From assembly GCF_024213665.1 (NCBI RefSeq), contig NZ_JANAVP010000005.1, positions 227,927 through 291,926 of the forward strand: a stretch of 64,000 nucleotides of DNA, written 5' to 3'. A program made the translations under genes and the position numbers. Origin of the DNA: Streptomyces sp. A3M-1-3 (lineage in GTDB: Bacteria; Actinomycetota; Actinomycetes; Streptomycetales; Streptomycetaceae). A model generated the notes under the pieces. That model saw only the letters and a program-made list of their open reading frames with translations. It made no database searches and was not told the origin of the DNA. The stretch's first letter is position 1. Every line of letters starts with the position of its first letter. Below are positions 1 to 10,425 of the stretch, one piece after another.

Positions 1-664
1 AGAACGTGCGCAGCACAGCCACATTCGGCCGGTCGCGGTAGATCTCGATGCCGTCCGGCACGTCAGCGTCCCGGATGAACTCCCGGTACGCCTCGTCCAG
101 GACCACCAGCACATCGGACGGCACCCGGTCGAGGAAGCGCTCCAGCTCGGCCCTGCGCACCACCGTGCCGGTCGGGTTGTTCGGGTTGCACACGAAGATC
201 AGCCGCGTCCGGTCGGTGATCGCGTCCGCCATCGCGTCCAGGTCGTGCACGTCGCCGGCCGTCAGCGGAACCGGCACCGCCTTCGCGCCGGAGATCTGCG
301 TAATGATCGGGTACGCCTCGAACGACCGCCAGGCGTAGATGACCTCATCGCCCGGACCCGACGTCGACTGCAGCAACGACTGCGCGACCCCGACCGAGCC
401 GGTACCGGTCGCCAGGTGCGAAACGGGCACCCCGAACCGCTCGGCCAGCTCGTTCATCAGGCCCGTACAGGCCATGTCCGGGTAGCGGTTGAAATTCCCG
501 GCAGCGGCGATCGCGCTCTCCAGCACACCGGGCAGCGGCGGGTACGGGTTCTCGTTCGAGGACAGCTTGTACGCCACCGGACCCCCGGCCGCGGCAGGCC
601 GGCCCGGCTTGTACGTGGGGATGCCGTCCAGCTCGGCGCGCAGCTTGGGACTCTTCTCGCTCAC
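1..664 (-). CDS. hisC: HisC-like aminotransferase (partial, C-terminus outside window)
   Basis: The first 221 codons of a fold-type I, PLP-dependent aminotransferase. The family converts histidinol phosphate, or aromatic keto acids in the Pat subgroup, using glutamate/2-oxoglutarate in the cytosol. Visible signatures are SSNENPYPP near residue 34, [10 protein letters not shown] near residue 165 and DEAYREF near residue 193. The PLP-binding lysine lies beyond the window edge. The GTG at 664 is preceded by AGGAGGAC at ideal spacing. The gene diverges from the LacI-type regulator at 1017. This is probably not the his-operon copy, because no other his gene is near, so an aromatic-amino-acid transaminase role is equally possible. 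Confidence 0.85.
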   Translation of the reverse strand, partial: MSEKSPKLRAELDGIPTYKPGRPAAAGGPVAYKLSSNENPYPPLPGVLESAIAAAGNFNRYPDMACTGLMNELAERFGVPVSHLATGTGSVGVAQSLLQSTSGPGDEVIYAWRSFEAYPIITQISGAKAVPVPLTAGDVHDLDAMADAITDRTRLIFVCNPNNPTGTVVRRAELERFLDRVPSDVLVVLDEAYREFIRDADVPDGIEIYRDRPNVAVLRTF

Positions 665-702
665 CGCAGGTCCTCCTCGACCGTTCCCGTGCAACTCAAT
701 AC

Positions 703-719
703 TCCTCACCTTATGAGGA
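703..719. promoter_or_regulatory. Small inverted repeat upstream of the aminotransferase gene
   Basis: TCCTCA and TGAGGA arms separated by CCTTA, about 40 bp upstream of the aminotransferase GTG. The location suits an operator, for example for the neighbouring LacI-type protein, but the arms are only 6 bp and this is inference. Confidence 0.3.
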
Positions 720-896
720 TTCCGCTCCGCTGCGAATGGGCGGCGAAGAGAAAGGGGGGGAGCGCCCCTTTATCGTCGCGCGCCGGTGGCTTGCGCCGTG
801 GCGCGCGTCCCTCGTCAAGGTGAGTTGAGACCGCTTCGAGACATCGGCTCCTTGGCAGGCCCGTGCCGGTCGATGAGTACCAGATCTCTCCCAAAT

Positions 897-931
897 CCCC
901 CAACTGCCTTGATTTCAAAGGAAGTTGGGGG
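897..931. repeat. Long stem-loop in the divergent intergenic region
   Basis: Two 14-base arms (897-910 and 918-931) that pair with one mismatch around a 7-base loop. It sits in the 350 bp gap between the divergent aminotransferase and LacI-type genes, where no protein gene is visible. Neither flanking gene ends here, so it is not an ordinary terminator for them. It could be a leader structure or the end of an unseen small RNA. Confidence 0.55.
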
Positions 932-964
932 TGGCGAACCTTGCAGAAACGTGCCTGCCAACGG

Positions 965-976
965 GTGCATATGCAC
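965..976. promoter_or_regulatory. Candidate operator GTGCATATGCAC
   Basis: A perfect 12-bp palindrome 41 bp upstream of the LacI-type gene start. LacI-family repressors bind such short palindromes and usually repress their own gene, so this is the best autoregulatory operator candidate here. Confidence 0.4.
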
Positions 977-1016
977 GCGGACCAACCACCCGCCAGAGCC
1001 CTACTATCGGCTCGCC

Positions 1017-2129
1017 ATGACAGCAGCAGGGAAGCACCAGGTGAGCCGGACGGACACACCCCGGCGGGGCAGCCGGCAAGGGCGGGCGGGCATCAGGGAC
1101 GTGGCCGCCGCAGCCGGTGTCTCCATCACGACCGTCTCCGACGCGCTCAACGGCAAGGGCCGGCTCCCGGACGCCACCCGCCGCCACGTCCGCGAGGTCG
1201 CAGACCGGCTGGGCTACCGCCCATCCGCAGCGGCCCGCACGCTCCGTACCGGAAAGTCGGGCCTCATCGGCCTGACCGTGACGACCTACGGGGATGAACC
1301 TTTCACCTTCACCGAGTTCGCGTACTTCGCCGAGATGGCCAGAGCCGCCACCTCCGCCGCGCTCGCCCGCGGCTATGCCCTCGTCATCCTCCCCGCCACC
1401 TCCCGGCACGACGTCTGGTCGAACGTCGCGCTCGACGGCACCGTCGTCATCGACCCCTCCGACCACGACCCGGTCGTCTCCGAGCTGGTACGACAGGGCT
1501 TACCCGTTGTCTCCGACGGACGCCCGGCGGGCTCTCTCCCCGTCACCGCCTGGGTCGACAACGATCACGAGGCCGCAGTACTCGGCCTGCTCGACCACCT
1601 CGCCGACGCCGGCGCCCGCCGGATCGGCCTGCTCACCGGCACCACCACCGACACATACACCCGGCTCTCCACCACCGCATACCTCAACTGGTGCGACCGC
1701 GTGGGACAGGACCCGGTGTACGAGTCCTACCCCGCCCACGACCCGTGCGCCGGCGCCGTCGCCGCCGACCGGCTGCTGGCCCGGCCCGACCGGCCCGACG
1801 CCGTGTACGGGCTCTTCGACCCCAACGGCACCGACCTGCTCGCCGCCGCCCGGCGGTACGGCCTGCGCGTCCCCGACGACCTGCTGCTGGTCTGCTGCAG
1901 CGAGTCCACCGTGTACGCCAACACCGAACCGCCCATCACCACCCTTTCGCTCAAACCGCGCCGCATCGGTACCGCCGTCGTCCAGCTCCTCATCGACGCC
2001 ATCGAGGGCATCGACGCCGGCCGGCCCATCGAGCAGGTAATACCGACCGAACTCATCATCCGTACGTCGTCGCAACGCCGCCCGCCCCGCACCACGGTCA
2101 GCGCGCCGCGCTCACCGTCCCAGGACTGA
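1017..2129 (+). CDS. LacI-family transcriptional regulator
   Basis: A 370-residue repressor. The N-terminal helix-turn-helix (about residues 26-48, with VSITTVSDALNGKGRLPDA and a hinge helix ending RPSAAARTLRTG) is typical of LacI/GalR proteins. The rest is a periplasmic-binding-protein-like effector domain, with FDPNGTDLLAAARR and the conserved PITTLSLKPRRIG near the end. ATG 1017 lacks a good ribosome site and has TACTAT 11 bp upstream, so it may be leaderless. GTG 1041 is an alternative. It diverges from an aminotransferase gene; the ligand and regulon cannot be read from sequence. The 12-bp palindrome at 965 suggests autoregulation. Confidence 0.9.
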   Translation: MTAAGKHQVSRTDTPRRGSRQGRAGIRDVAAAAGVSITTVSDALNGKGRLPDATRRHVREVADRLGYRPSAAARTLRTGKSGLIGLTVTTYGDEPFTFTEFAYFAEMARAATSAALARGYALVILPATSRHDVWSNVALDGTVVIDPSDHDPVVSELVRQGLPVVSDGRPAGSLPVTAWVDNDHEAAVLGLLDHLADAGARRIGLLTGTTTDTYTRLSTTAYLNWCDRVGQDPVYESYPAHDPCAGAVAADRLLARPDRPDAVYGLFDPNGTDLLAAARRYGLRVPDDLLLVCCSESTVYANTEPPITTLSLKPRRIGTAVVQLLIDAIEGIDAGRPIEQVIPTELIIRTSSQRRPPRTTVSAPRSPSQD

Positions 2130-2311
2130 CCCCTCGATCCCACCCATTTCGGGAGAAACAGCCGGCGAACCTCGTTGCCTGTTCCGATTCACCACCCCTG
2201 GTGCGTCACACAGCACGAGGCGCATTCCTATGATGGGCGCACGACACCGCGGACCCCCACGACCAGGAAGGTCCGACGGTGTACGGCGGCGCGACGGTGG
2301 TGGAGGGGTCG

Positions 2312-3448
2312 ATGACTCAGGGGGCCGGTCAGGGACCCGTGGTGCGGACGGCGACATTGCGGGACTTCCGCGTTGCTCCGGCGCCCGTGCACGAGCCCGT
2401 TCCGTACGTCGCCGAGCAGGCTGCGTACGCCGCTGAACAGGTTGTTCCGTACGCCGCCGAACAGGTTCCGTACGCCGCCGAGGAACCCGACGGCTACACC
2501 CCGACGCAGCGCGATCTCCCGGTCATCGGCCGCGGCGGCCCAGGTGACACCGTCCAGGTCGAGGTCCAGGCGGACCAGAACCCGGACTCCGCCCTGGACC
2601 CGTCCGGCGCGCCCGCCGCCGAAGACGGCCCGGGGCCGCTGTACGTCGTCGGTGACGTCCACGGCTACCTCGACGAACTCGTGACCGAACTCCACGCCCA
2701 GGGCCTCATCGACGCCGCCGGCCACTGGTCCGCCGGCACCGCCCGGCTCTGGTTCCTCGGCGACTTCACCGACCGCGGTCCCGACGGCATCGGCGTCATC
2801 GACCTCGTCATGCGGCTGTCCGCCGAGGCCGCGGCCGCCGGCGGCTACTGCAAGGCCCTGATGGGCAACCACGAACTGCTCCTGATCGGCGCCAAGCGCT
2901 TCGGCGACACCCCGGTCAACTCCGGCGCCGGCACCGCCACCTTCCAGGCCGCCTGGCTGCTCAACGGCGGCCAGCGCACCGACATGGAGCGCCTCCAGGA
3001 CGTCCACCTCCAGTGGATGGCCCGCCTCGACGCGGTCATCGAGGAGGACGGACACCTGCTGATGCACTCCGACACGACCGCCTACCTCGACTACGGCGAC
3101 TCCATCGAGGCCGTCAACGACACCGTCCACGACGTCCTCAACCGCAACGACGCCAACGAGTGCTGGGACCTCTTCCGTAAGTTCACCAAGCGCTTCGCGT
3201 TCCGCGACGACTCGGGTCCCCAGGCGGTCCGGGACCTGCTCGGCACGTATGGCGGGCAGCGCATCGTCCACGGCCACAGCCCGATCCCGTATCTCCTCGG
3301 CGAAGTCGGCTCGGAGGACGGCGAGGACGGCGGAACTCCGGGCGTCGAAGGGCCGCATGTGTACGCCGACGGGCTCGCCATCGCGATGGACGGCGGAGTG
3401 ACCATGGCGGGCAAACTCCTTGTCGTACAACTCCCTTTGAGTAATTGA
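2312..3448 (+). CDS. PPP-type metallophosphatase
   Basis: A 378-residue protein with the calcineurin-like di-metal phosphatase motifs in order: GDVHG (about residue 113), GDFTDRG (about 149), GNHELL (about 184), a downstream HSDTT and HGHSPI (about 319). Together they place it with PPP-type serine/threonine or dinucleoside polyphosphate phosphatases; the substrate is unknown. The first 100 residues are a low-complexity linker with repeated EQV-PYAAE units. ATG 2312 is chosen because GGAGGGG lies just upstream; an earlier in-frame GTG at 2279 has no clear ribosome site. It is monocistronic on the plus strand, with about 180 bp gaps on both sides. Confidence 0.85.
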   Translation: MTQGAGQGPVVRTATLRDFRVAPAPVHEPVPYVAEQAAYAAEQVVPYAAEQVPYAAEEPDGYTPTQRDLPVIGRGGPGDTVQVEVQADQNPDSALDPSGAPAAEDGPGPLYVVGDVHGYLDELVTELHAQGLIDAAGHWSAGTARLWFLGDFTDRGPDGIGVIDLVMRLSAEAAAAGGYCKALMGNHELLLIGAKRFGDTPVNSGAGTATFQAAWLLNGGQRTDMERLQDVHLQWMARLDAVIEEDGHLLMHSDTTAYLDYGDSIEAVNDTVHDVLNRNDANECWDLFRKFTKRFAFRDDSGPQAVRDLLGTYGGQRIVHGHSPIPYLLGEVGSEDGEDGGTPGVEGPHVYADGLAIAMDGGVTMAGKLLVVQLPLSN

Positions 3449-3630
3449 CGCTTCACGGGGTAGAGGCCGATTCGGGTAGATCGGCCCAGCTCGTGCGGCC
3501 AATTTACGGAAAGGCCCTGTCACCGCGTGCCGTAAGCGTTCTACCATCGGCTTATCCGTAGCAGGCTCTCCTCCGTTTCCGCCGACTGCCCGGTCTACGC
3601 GGGCAAACCGGCCCGACGGAGCATCGGGGG

Positions 3631-4473
3631 ATGCACATGACCAGCGCTCCGCACCTGCTGACCGAGGACCGTCCGGAATTCGAACGGATCCTCGACGAGG
3701 CGCTGCGCACCGCGCACGACCGTCCTGATCTGTCCGCCATCGGCGAGCGGCTCAACGCCGAACAGCTGCGCACGATGGCGCTGAACGCAAGCGCGCTACT
3801 CACCACGGCGGCCGCCGCCGAGTACGAACACTTCGTAAAGGTCCGCGAGGAGCTCCGCGAACCGACCGGGCTCCGCGGCGGATCAGCCCCCGACACGGGT
3901 ACAGGTACGAGTGCGGGCTCCGGTACGGCGGACGGAACCCCCGGCGCCGGACTCAGCGCGATCGTCGCCGTCCTCGCGCCCGTCCTCGCCGGCACCGCCG
4001 CGTTGATCTTCCTGCTCGTGGGTTACATCCTCAAACTGCTCACCCCCGAGCCGGCGTTCGCGGACACCATGATCACCACGGGCTGGCTCTTCGGCGGCCT
4101 CACCGCGGCGGCCATCCTCGTCGCCGCCGTCGGCCTGCTGCTCACCGCGCTGCGCAACAGCGCGACGGAGGTGGTGGCGGACGAGGCGGACGAACTGCCC
4201 GACGAGGTCTCCCGCGCCCGGGAAGCCTGGCGCCACGCCCTGCTCGAGCGCGGCATCCTGCCGTTCCTGCGCGACGCCCTGGCGGACCCCGGCTCCGACC
4301 CGGCCGCGTCCACCCCACGCCGCCCGGTGGGCCGTATCCCCAACCTGGGCTACAGCCGCCCGGACTTCACCAGCCCGGGCCCGGACGGCGGCCCGTCGGC
4401 GGGGCGCCCGAGCTACAGCAGCCCGGACTTCACCAGCCCCGACTTCGGCGGCCCGGAACACCAGCCGGAGTAG
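3631..4473 (+). CDS. Two-helix membrane protein of unknown function
   Basis: 280 residues, no family recognised. The N-terminal 95 residues are soluble and alpha-helical in character. Two strongly hydrophobic segments follow (about 107-137 and 146-171), then a charged cytosolic-looking helix rich in Glu and Arg. The tail is disordered and repeats the unit Y-S-(R/S)-PDFTSP twice, then SPDFGG. Low-complexity Gly/Thr sequence precedes the first helix. ATG 3631 has GGAG at 9 bp; ATG 3637 is also possible. The gene ends at a strong bidirectional terminator shared with the convergent collagen-like gene. Confidence 0.75.
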   Translation: MHMTSAPHLLTEDRPEFERILDEALRTAHDRPDLSAIGERLNAEQLRTMALNASALLTTAAAAEYEHFVKVREELREPTGLRGGSAPDTGTGTSAGSGTADGTPGAGLSAIVAVLAPVLAGTAALIFLLVGYILKLLTPEPAFADTMITTGWLFGGLTAAAILVAAVGLLLTALRNSATEVVADEADELPDEVSRAREAWRHALLERGILPFLRDALADPGSDPAASTPRRPVGRIPNLGYSRPDFTSPGPDGGPSAGRPSYSSPDFTSPDFGGPEHQPE

Positions 4474-4491
4474 TCGACGTACGAACGCACG

Positions 4492-4525
4492 TGTGCCGTG
4501 CCCGGATCGAACCGGACACGGCACA
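4492..4525. terminator. Bidirectional terminator hairpin
   Basis: TGTGCCGTG-c-CCGG pairs with CCGG-a-CACGGCACA around a 6-base loop, between the convergent 3' ends of the membrane-protein gene and the collagen-like gene. Confidence 0.75.
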
Positions 4526-4549
4526 GTGCCTAGCGGGTTCCCGACGGGG

Positions 4550-5506
4550 TCAGGACTGCTTGTTGACCTGCACGCCGTGCTCGTGGGTCATGGCGTGCAG
4601 GCTCTTTAACCTGGACTTGGACAGCAGACTGTCCCCGGGGGACGTCAGCTGGAACCAGGGGCCGATGTCGTCGGTCGGCGTGCCGACGCAGTCGAGTACG
4701 AAATTGGGGTCCCCACCGCCTGACCCATCGACCTCGCACCGGGTCTCAAACACATCCCCGTCCGTGGTCGGCACCTCGACCGAGACCAGGTTGTTGTGCT
4801 CGGCAATGGAGACGGAACACGCGTTGTCGGGGCAGCCAGGATGGGTCTCCGGATCGGTGAGGTCCGTCCAGACGAACGGGGTGATTTCGCTCTGGAGACC
4901 CCGGATACCCACGTACGTGATCCCGTTGACGAGCGCGGCTTCCTGCTCGCGGCTGGCCTGTCGCCTGATGGCGTCGATGTCGTTGCACACCGCCGGGCCG
5001 GTGGCACCCGTGGCACCCGTCGCACCATCGTCGCCGTCCGCGCCGGGAGGACCGGTCGGTCCGGTCGGGCCGCGCTCACCGCCGCCAGGCCCGGTCGCCC
5101 CCGTTGCCCCTGTCGCTCCGGGAGGGCCGGTCGGTCCGGTGGCACCGTCTTCGCCGTCTTCGCCGTCTTGACCGGGAGGCCCGGTCGGACCGGTCGGACC
5201 GGTCGCACCCTTCTTGCACTTGTCGTCGCCGTAGCCGTAGTCCTCGCCGTAGCCGTAGTCCAGCCACTGCATGTAGGACTTCAGGCTGTCCGGCTTCTTC
5301 GGCTTATGGTGATCGTCCTTGCACTCGTCCTTGTCCCCCGCGACTTCTGGCGATGTCCGACCCTCCCGGATGCCCATCGCAGGCAGACGCTCGCCAACCG
5401 TGAGTTCGCTGTACGGCGCCTCGCTCCACTTCTCGCACCGGCCACCGGAGTTCCGGCTGCCAAGTCGAGGCAGGCGGGCGCAAAGCGATAGACCCGGTTG
5501 AAGCAC
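4550..5506 (-). CDS. Collagen-like repeat protein, N-terminus unclear
   Basis: The open frame encodes up to 318 residues. Its centre (roughly 5020-5210 in DNA) is an uninterrupted run of collagen-type Gly-X-Y triplets ([20 protein letters not shown]). Before it lies an acidic/tyrosine repeat ([14 protein letters not shown]) and a Lys/His-rich stretch; after it is a globular C-terminal part of about 150 residues with paired cysteines, resembling secreted bacterial collagen-like proteins. No signal peptide, hydrophobic helix or ribosome site precedes the repeat. The frame opens inside the hairpin that terminates thiC. ATG 5377 is a possible start. The gene may have lost its 5' end, so function in this strain is doubtful. 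Confidence 0.6.
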   Translation of the reverse strand: MLQPGLSLCARLPRLGSRNSGGRCEKWSEAPYSELTVGERLPAMGIREGRTSPEVAGDKDECKDDHHKPKKPDSLKSYMQWLDYGYGEDYGYGDDKCKKGATGPTGPTGPPGQDGEDGEDGATGPTGPPGATGATGATGPGGGERGPTGPTGPPGADGDDGATGATGATGPAVCNDIDAIRRQASREQEAALVNGITYVGIRGLQSEITPFVWTDLTDPETHPGCPDNACSVSIAEHNNLVSVEVPTTDGDVFETRCEVDGSGGGDPNFVLDCVGTPTDDIGPWFQLTSPGDSLLSKSRLKSLHAMTHEHGVQVNKQS

Positions 5507-5548
5507 GGCGGTGCCCCGTGGTCGATCGGTCCAGGGGCACCGCCGTGC
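5503..5548. terminator. thiC terminator hairpin
   Basis: Perfect 15-bp arms (GCACGGCGGTGCCCC at 5503 and its complement at 5534) around a 16-base loop, immediately after the thiC stop codon. Confidence 0.8.
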
Positions 5549-5554
5549 GTCACA

Positions 5555-7425
<1,871 letters not shown>

Positions 7426-7500
7426 AGGTGCCCCCACGCTAGCGTCATCTCTGGCGTGCTGAACAGTGGACCCCCCTGAAGTTCTTGCGATGATCGGTCG

Positions 7501-8859
7501 GTGACCTCCTTGCCCCCGCCTCCCGCCGAGCCCCAGGGCCACGCGCACGGCCACTCCCACGGCCACGGCCACGGTCCCGCCGCTCCCGTCTCCCAGCACC
7601 TGCGCAAGGTCATCGCCGCGGTGCTGATCCCCTTCGCCACCGCGGTCCTCGTCGGTCTGGTGGTGCTCTGGCCGGGCGGTGCGCCCGCGCACGAGCGCAC
7701 CGGTGTCGGTTTCGACCGGCAGACGCAGCAGGGCGCGGTCACGAAGGTGGAGAAGGTCGACTGCAAGGACGTGAACGCCTCGCAGGTGCCGCCGACCGGC
7801 GACCCGTCGACACCCGAGGGGCGGGAGGCGCAGCAGGCGCAGAAGGGGGAGTGCACGCGGGCGACGATCGAGGTGACGACCGGCGAGGACAAGGGCCGCA
7901 CGTTCGTCGAGATCATCCAGCCGGACGCGCCGCGGCAGTTGAGCAAGGGGCAGGGCGTGGTGGTGGCGTACGCGCCGGACGCGCCCCGCGACCTGCAGTA
8001 TTCGGTGACCGATGTGAACCGGAAGCTCCCGATGGCGCTGCTGGCGGGGATCTTCGCGCTCGTGGTGGTGGCGGTCGGCCGGCTGCGCGGAGTGATGGCG
8101 CTGATCGCACTCGCGGTGAGCTTCGCCGTCCTGACGCTCTTCATCCTGCCCGCGATCCTTCAGGGCTCGAATCCGCTGCTCGTCGCGGTGGTCGGAGCGA
8201 GCACGATCATGCTGGCCTCGCTCTACATGTGCCACGGACTGTCCGCCCGTACGTCCGTCGCCGTCATCGGCACCCTGATCTCGCTTCTGCTGATCGGGCT
8301 GCTCGGTTCGGTCTTCATCGGCTGGGCCAGCCTCACCGGCAACACGGACGACAACACCGGGCTGATCCACGGCCTCTATCCGGACATCGACATGAGCGGC
8401 CTGCTGCTGGCGAGCGTCATCATCGGTTCGCTCGGCGTACTGGACGATGTGACGGTCACGCAGACCTCGGCGGTGTGGGAACTGCGCCAGGCCGACCCGA
8501 CGATGGGCCCGCGCGCCCTGTACCGGGCCGGCATCCGGATCGGCCGGGACCACATCGCGTCGGTCGTCAACACGCTTGTACTGGCTTACGCGGGTGCGGC
8601 GCTGCCGCTGCTGCTGCTCTTCTCGATCGCGCAGAGCAGTGTGGGGACGGTCGCCAACAGCGAGCTGGTGGCGGAGGAGATCGTTCGGACCCTTATCGGC
8701 TCGATCGGTCTGGTGGCCTCGGTGCCGGTGACGACGGCGCTCGCGGCGCTCGTGGTCTCCGCCGACCGTCCCACGGGAGCTGCGGGAGCTGCGGGAGCCT
8801 CGGCGGCACCGGAGACGCCGCCGAGGCGCGGGGGCAGGGGCCGGCGCCGCAAGGGCTGA
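7501..8859 (+). CDS. YibE/F-family membrane protein with His-rich N-terminus
   Basis: A 452-residue integral membrane protein of the YibE/YibF type. After a short cytosolic tail containing HAHGHSHGHGHG (residues about 15-26) there is one hydrophobic helix, an extracytosolic domain of about 120 residues, then at least six membrane segments from about residue 178 to 410. The motif GVLDDVTVTQ sits in the conserved membrane core. The family's substrate is not established. The histidine run suggests metal binding but could be dispensable. GTG 7501 has a poor ribosome site. The gene converges on ssgA with only 17 bp between stops. Its promoter must lie in the 75 bp shared with the thiC leader. Confidence 0.85.
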   Translation: MTSLPPPPAEPQGHAHGHSHGHGHGPAAPVSQHLRKVIAAVLIPFATAVLVGLVVLWPGGAPAHERTGVGFDRQTQQGAVTKVEKVDCKDVNASQVPPTGDPSTPEGREAQQAQKGECTRATIEVTTGEDKGRTFVEIIQPDAPRQLSKGQGVVVAYAPDAPRDLQYSVTDVNRKLPMALLAGIFALVVVAVGRLRGVMALIALAVSFAVLTLFILPAILQGSNPLLVAVVGASTIMLASLYMCHGLSARTSVAVIGTLISLLLIGLLGSVFIGWASLTGNTDDNTGLIHGLYPDIDMSGLLLASVIIGSLGVLDDVTVTQTSAVWELRQADPTMGPRALYRAGIRIGRDHIASVVNTLVLAYAGAALPLLLLFSIAQSSVGTVANSELVAEEIVRTLIGSIGLVASVPVTTALAALVVSADRPTGAAGAAGASAAPETPPRRGGRGRRRKG

Positions 8860-8876
8860 ACGGCGGGCGCGGGCGA

Positions 8877-9366
8877 TCAGCCCGCGTTCTGCTCCTCGGC
8901 GGCTTCGGCGTCCTCGGCGTTTTCGGCATCCTCGGCGAGGATCCGCACCAGCGCGTCGTCGAGGTGGCCCTCGAAGCCCCCGAGCGCCCGCTCCTGCCCC
9001 ACCGGTACGAGCCGGTCGGTACGGTCGAGGAAGGCGATCAGTGGTGCGGCGCCCGCGCGGAACAGGGCCCGGTCCGGGCCGACCTGGAGCCGGATGTGTA
9101 CGTCGGGGAGGTCAGGGAGGAAGGCCGGCCCGACTCCCGGCCGGCGCGATGCGTACATCGCCTTCGCCGCACGGCCTGTTGACGCCGCCGAGGAGCAGCT
9201 CGCGGCCGAATGCCCAGGTCACCGTGGCGCCGCCGGGCAGGTGGAAGGTCAGCCGTACCGCGTACGGGTCACTCGCCTCGTACCGCAGTCCCACCGGGAT
9301 CCGGAACGAGAGCTCCTCCGAGACGAGGAAGCTCATCATGACCTCTGCCTGCACCGACTCGCGCAT
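8877..9366 (-). pseudogene. ssgA: ssgA, sporulation-specific cell-division activator, frameshifted
   Basis: SsgA directs septum placement in sporulating Streptomyces hyphae. The N-terminal half (ATG 9366, MRESVQAEVMMSFLVSEEL, then VTWAFGRELL) and the C-terminal half (DVHIRLQVGPDRALFRAG, FLDRTDRLVPVGQE, ending RILAEDA...EEQNAG) are both clearly SsgA, but they are in different frames. The first frame stops at 9112; the second is open from 9158 to 8877. The net change is +1 (one extra base or two missing) somewhere in 9115-9158. The joined product would be about 162 residues, against about 136-145 in other species, partly from a duplicated AED-type acidic stretch before the terminus. A sequencing error is possible. 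The activator gene ssgR, normally just upstream, is absent. Confidence 0.85.
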
Positions 9367-9662
9367 TGCCAACCCCGCTGTAGTGGAAAGTGGCCAGGAA
9401 TGATCACCGCTGGCCCCTATTGCCCAATCGTGGTGGAAGCACGAGGGATCACAAGGAGTGAGTTCTCAGATACTGATAGAGAACGCGAGCGAGTTCAACA
9501 GCGCGCCTACTTCGTTCCGCAGCCTTTCCACTGCACAGACCAATCGCGCGGCCCGCCCCCGGCACGAGCGGGGTTACGACGGCACGTTCCCTCAGCCGGG
9601 TTAACCAGCCTGCGGAGGCCGCGTCACGGCGTACCCCGTCCCGTCACGTCCTTCCCGTCACG
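9367..9662. other. Intergenic gap where ssgR would be expected
   Basis: In streptomycetes ssgA is normally preceded by the IclR-type activator gene ssgR. This 296-bp stretch has no reading frame resembling an IclR helix-turn-helix or effector domain on either strand, and the next gene is the DUF5326-type gene that usually lies beyond ssgR. It presumably still holds ssgA promoter sequence. Confidence 0.6.
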
Positions 9663-9881
9663 TCACCAGTCGCTGCGGGAGGTCGAGGTCGACATGAACT
9701 TCCGTACGACGAAGACGAGTCCCGCGACGAGCGCCACGAACACCAGGACCTTGAAGAGCAGTCCGAACACCAAGGTGAGCAGGCTCGTGATGAGGCCGCC
9801 GAACACGACGAGAGCGATGACCGGCACCGCGATCCACTTCACCCACCACGGCATCCCCGCGAACATCTCCCGTACGGCCAT
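9663..9881 (-). CDS. Small two-helix membrane protein (DUF5326-like)
   Basis: 72 residues. A short amphipathic start (MAVREMFAGMPWWVKW) leads into two hydrophobic segments covering about residues 17-58 and a basic, Ser/Thr-rich tail. This matches the small actinomycete protein usually annotated DUF5326 next to ssgR/ssgA; its function is unknown. ATG 9881 follows GAGGTAGGGAC. It is transcribed in the same direction as ssgA, 296 bp upstream of it. Confidence 0.75.
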   Translation of the reverse strand: MAVREMFAGMPWWVKWIAVPVIALVVFGGLITSLLTLVFGLLFKVLVFVALVAGLVFVVRKFMSTSTSRSDW

Positions 9882-10004
9882 CGTCCCTACCTCTTTCCTG
9901 GCGGTGTCTGTGCCTTTGATGCTAGGGGCGAAGCGGTGCCGGACGGGGCCCTGCAGGCCCTTGGTCTCCCCTGATGTCCCCCCTAGGAGACCCGGGCCCG
10001 TAGG

Positions 10005-10322
10005 TCAGCTCTCAGGCGGAGAGAAGACGACCATCACCCGCAGATCCTCGCTGATGTGGTGGAACTTGTGCGGCACGCCGGCCGGAACGTACACGACGCT
10101 GCCCCGCCCGACCTGCGTCGTCTCCATCCCCACCGTGATCGAGGCGCGCCCGCTGACGACGAAGTACACCTCGTCCTGCCGGTGCGGCTGCTGCGGGTCA
10201 CTCTGGCCGGCGTCCAGCGCGTACAGGCCGAGGGACATGTTCCGCTCCCGCAGGAACTGCAGATACGCACCGTCGTTGGCGGCCCGTTCCGCCTCCAGTT
10301 CGTCCAGCCGGAATGCCTTCAT
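10005..10322 (-). CDS. Cupin-domain protein
   Basis: 105 residues forming a single small beta-barrel. The two cupin motifs are visible: PHRQDEVYFVVSG (metal-ligand His and Glu, about residues 44-56) and VPAGVPHKFHH (about 79-89, His). Such proteins bind a metal and act as small isomerases, dioxygenases or sensors; the substrate cannot be predicted. ATG 10322 (MKAFRLDELEAE) is preferred over longer upstream frame extensions because upstream sequence is antisense to the divergent holin-like gene. It diverges from the gene at 10426 with about 100 bp between. Confidence 0.85.
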   Translation of the reverse strand: MKAFRLDELEAERAANDGAYLQFLRERNMSLGLYALDAGQSDPQQPHRQDEVYFVVSGRASITVGMETTQVGRGSVVYVPAGVPHKFHHISEDLRVMVVFSPPES

Positions 10323-10425
10323 CGCCCGTCCGCCCCTTGCGCTTGTTTCCACGGTTTGACTGCTCAGTTCGATTTCACGGTTCCGCCGGTGTGCAGCGCC
10401 GATCACGTCTGCCACGATCAGACAC

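Noticed and set aside
9094..10359. Long plus-strand 421-codon frame across ssgA, DUF5326 and cupin genes
   Set aside because: It is antisense to three recognised genes and encodes low-complexity sequence with no motif; high-GC DNA commonly leaves such frames open.
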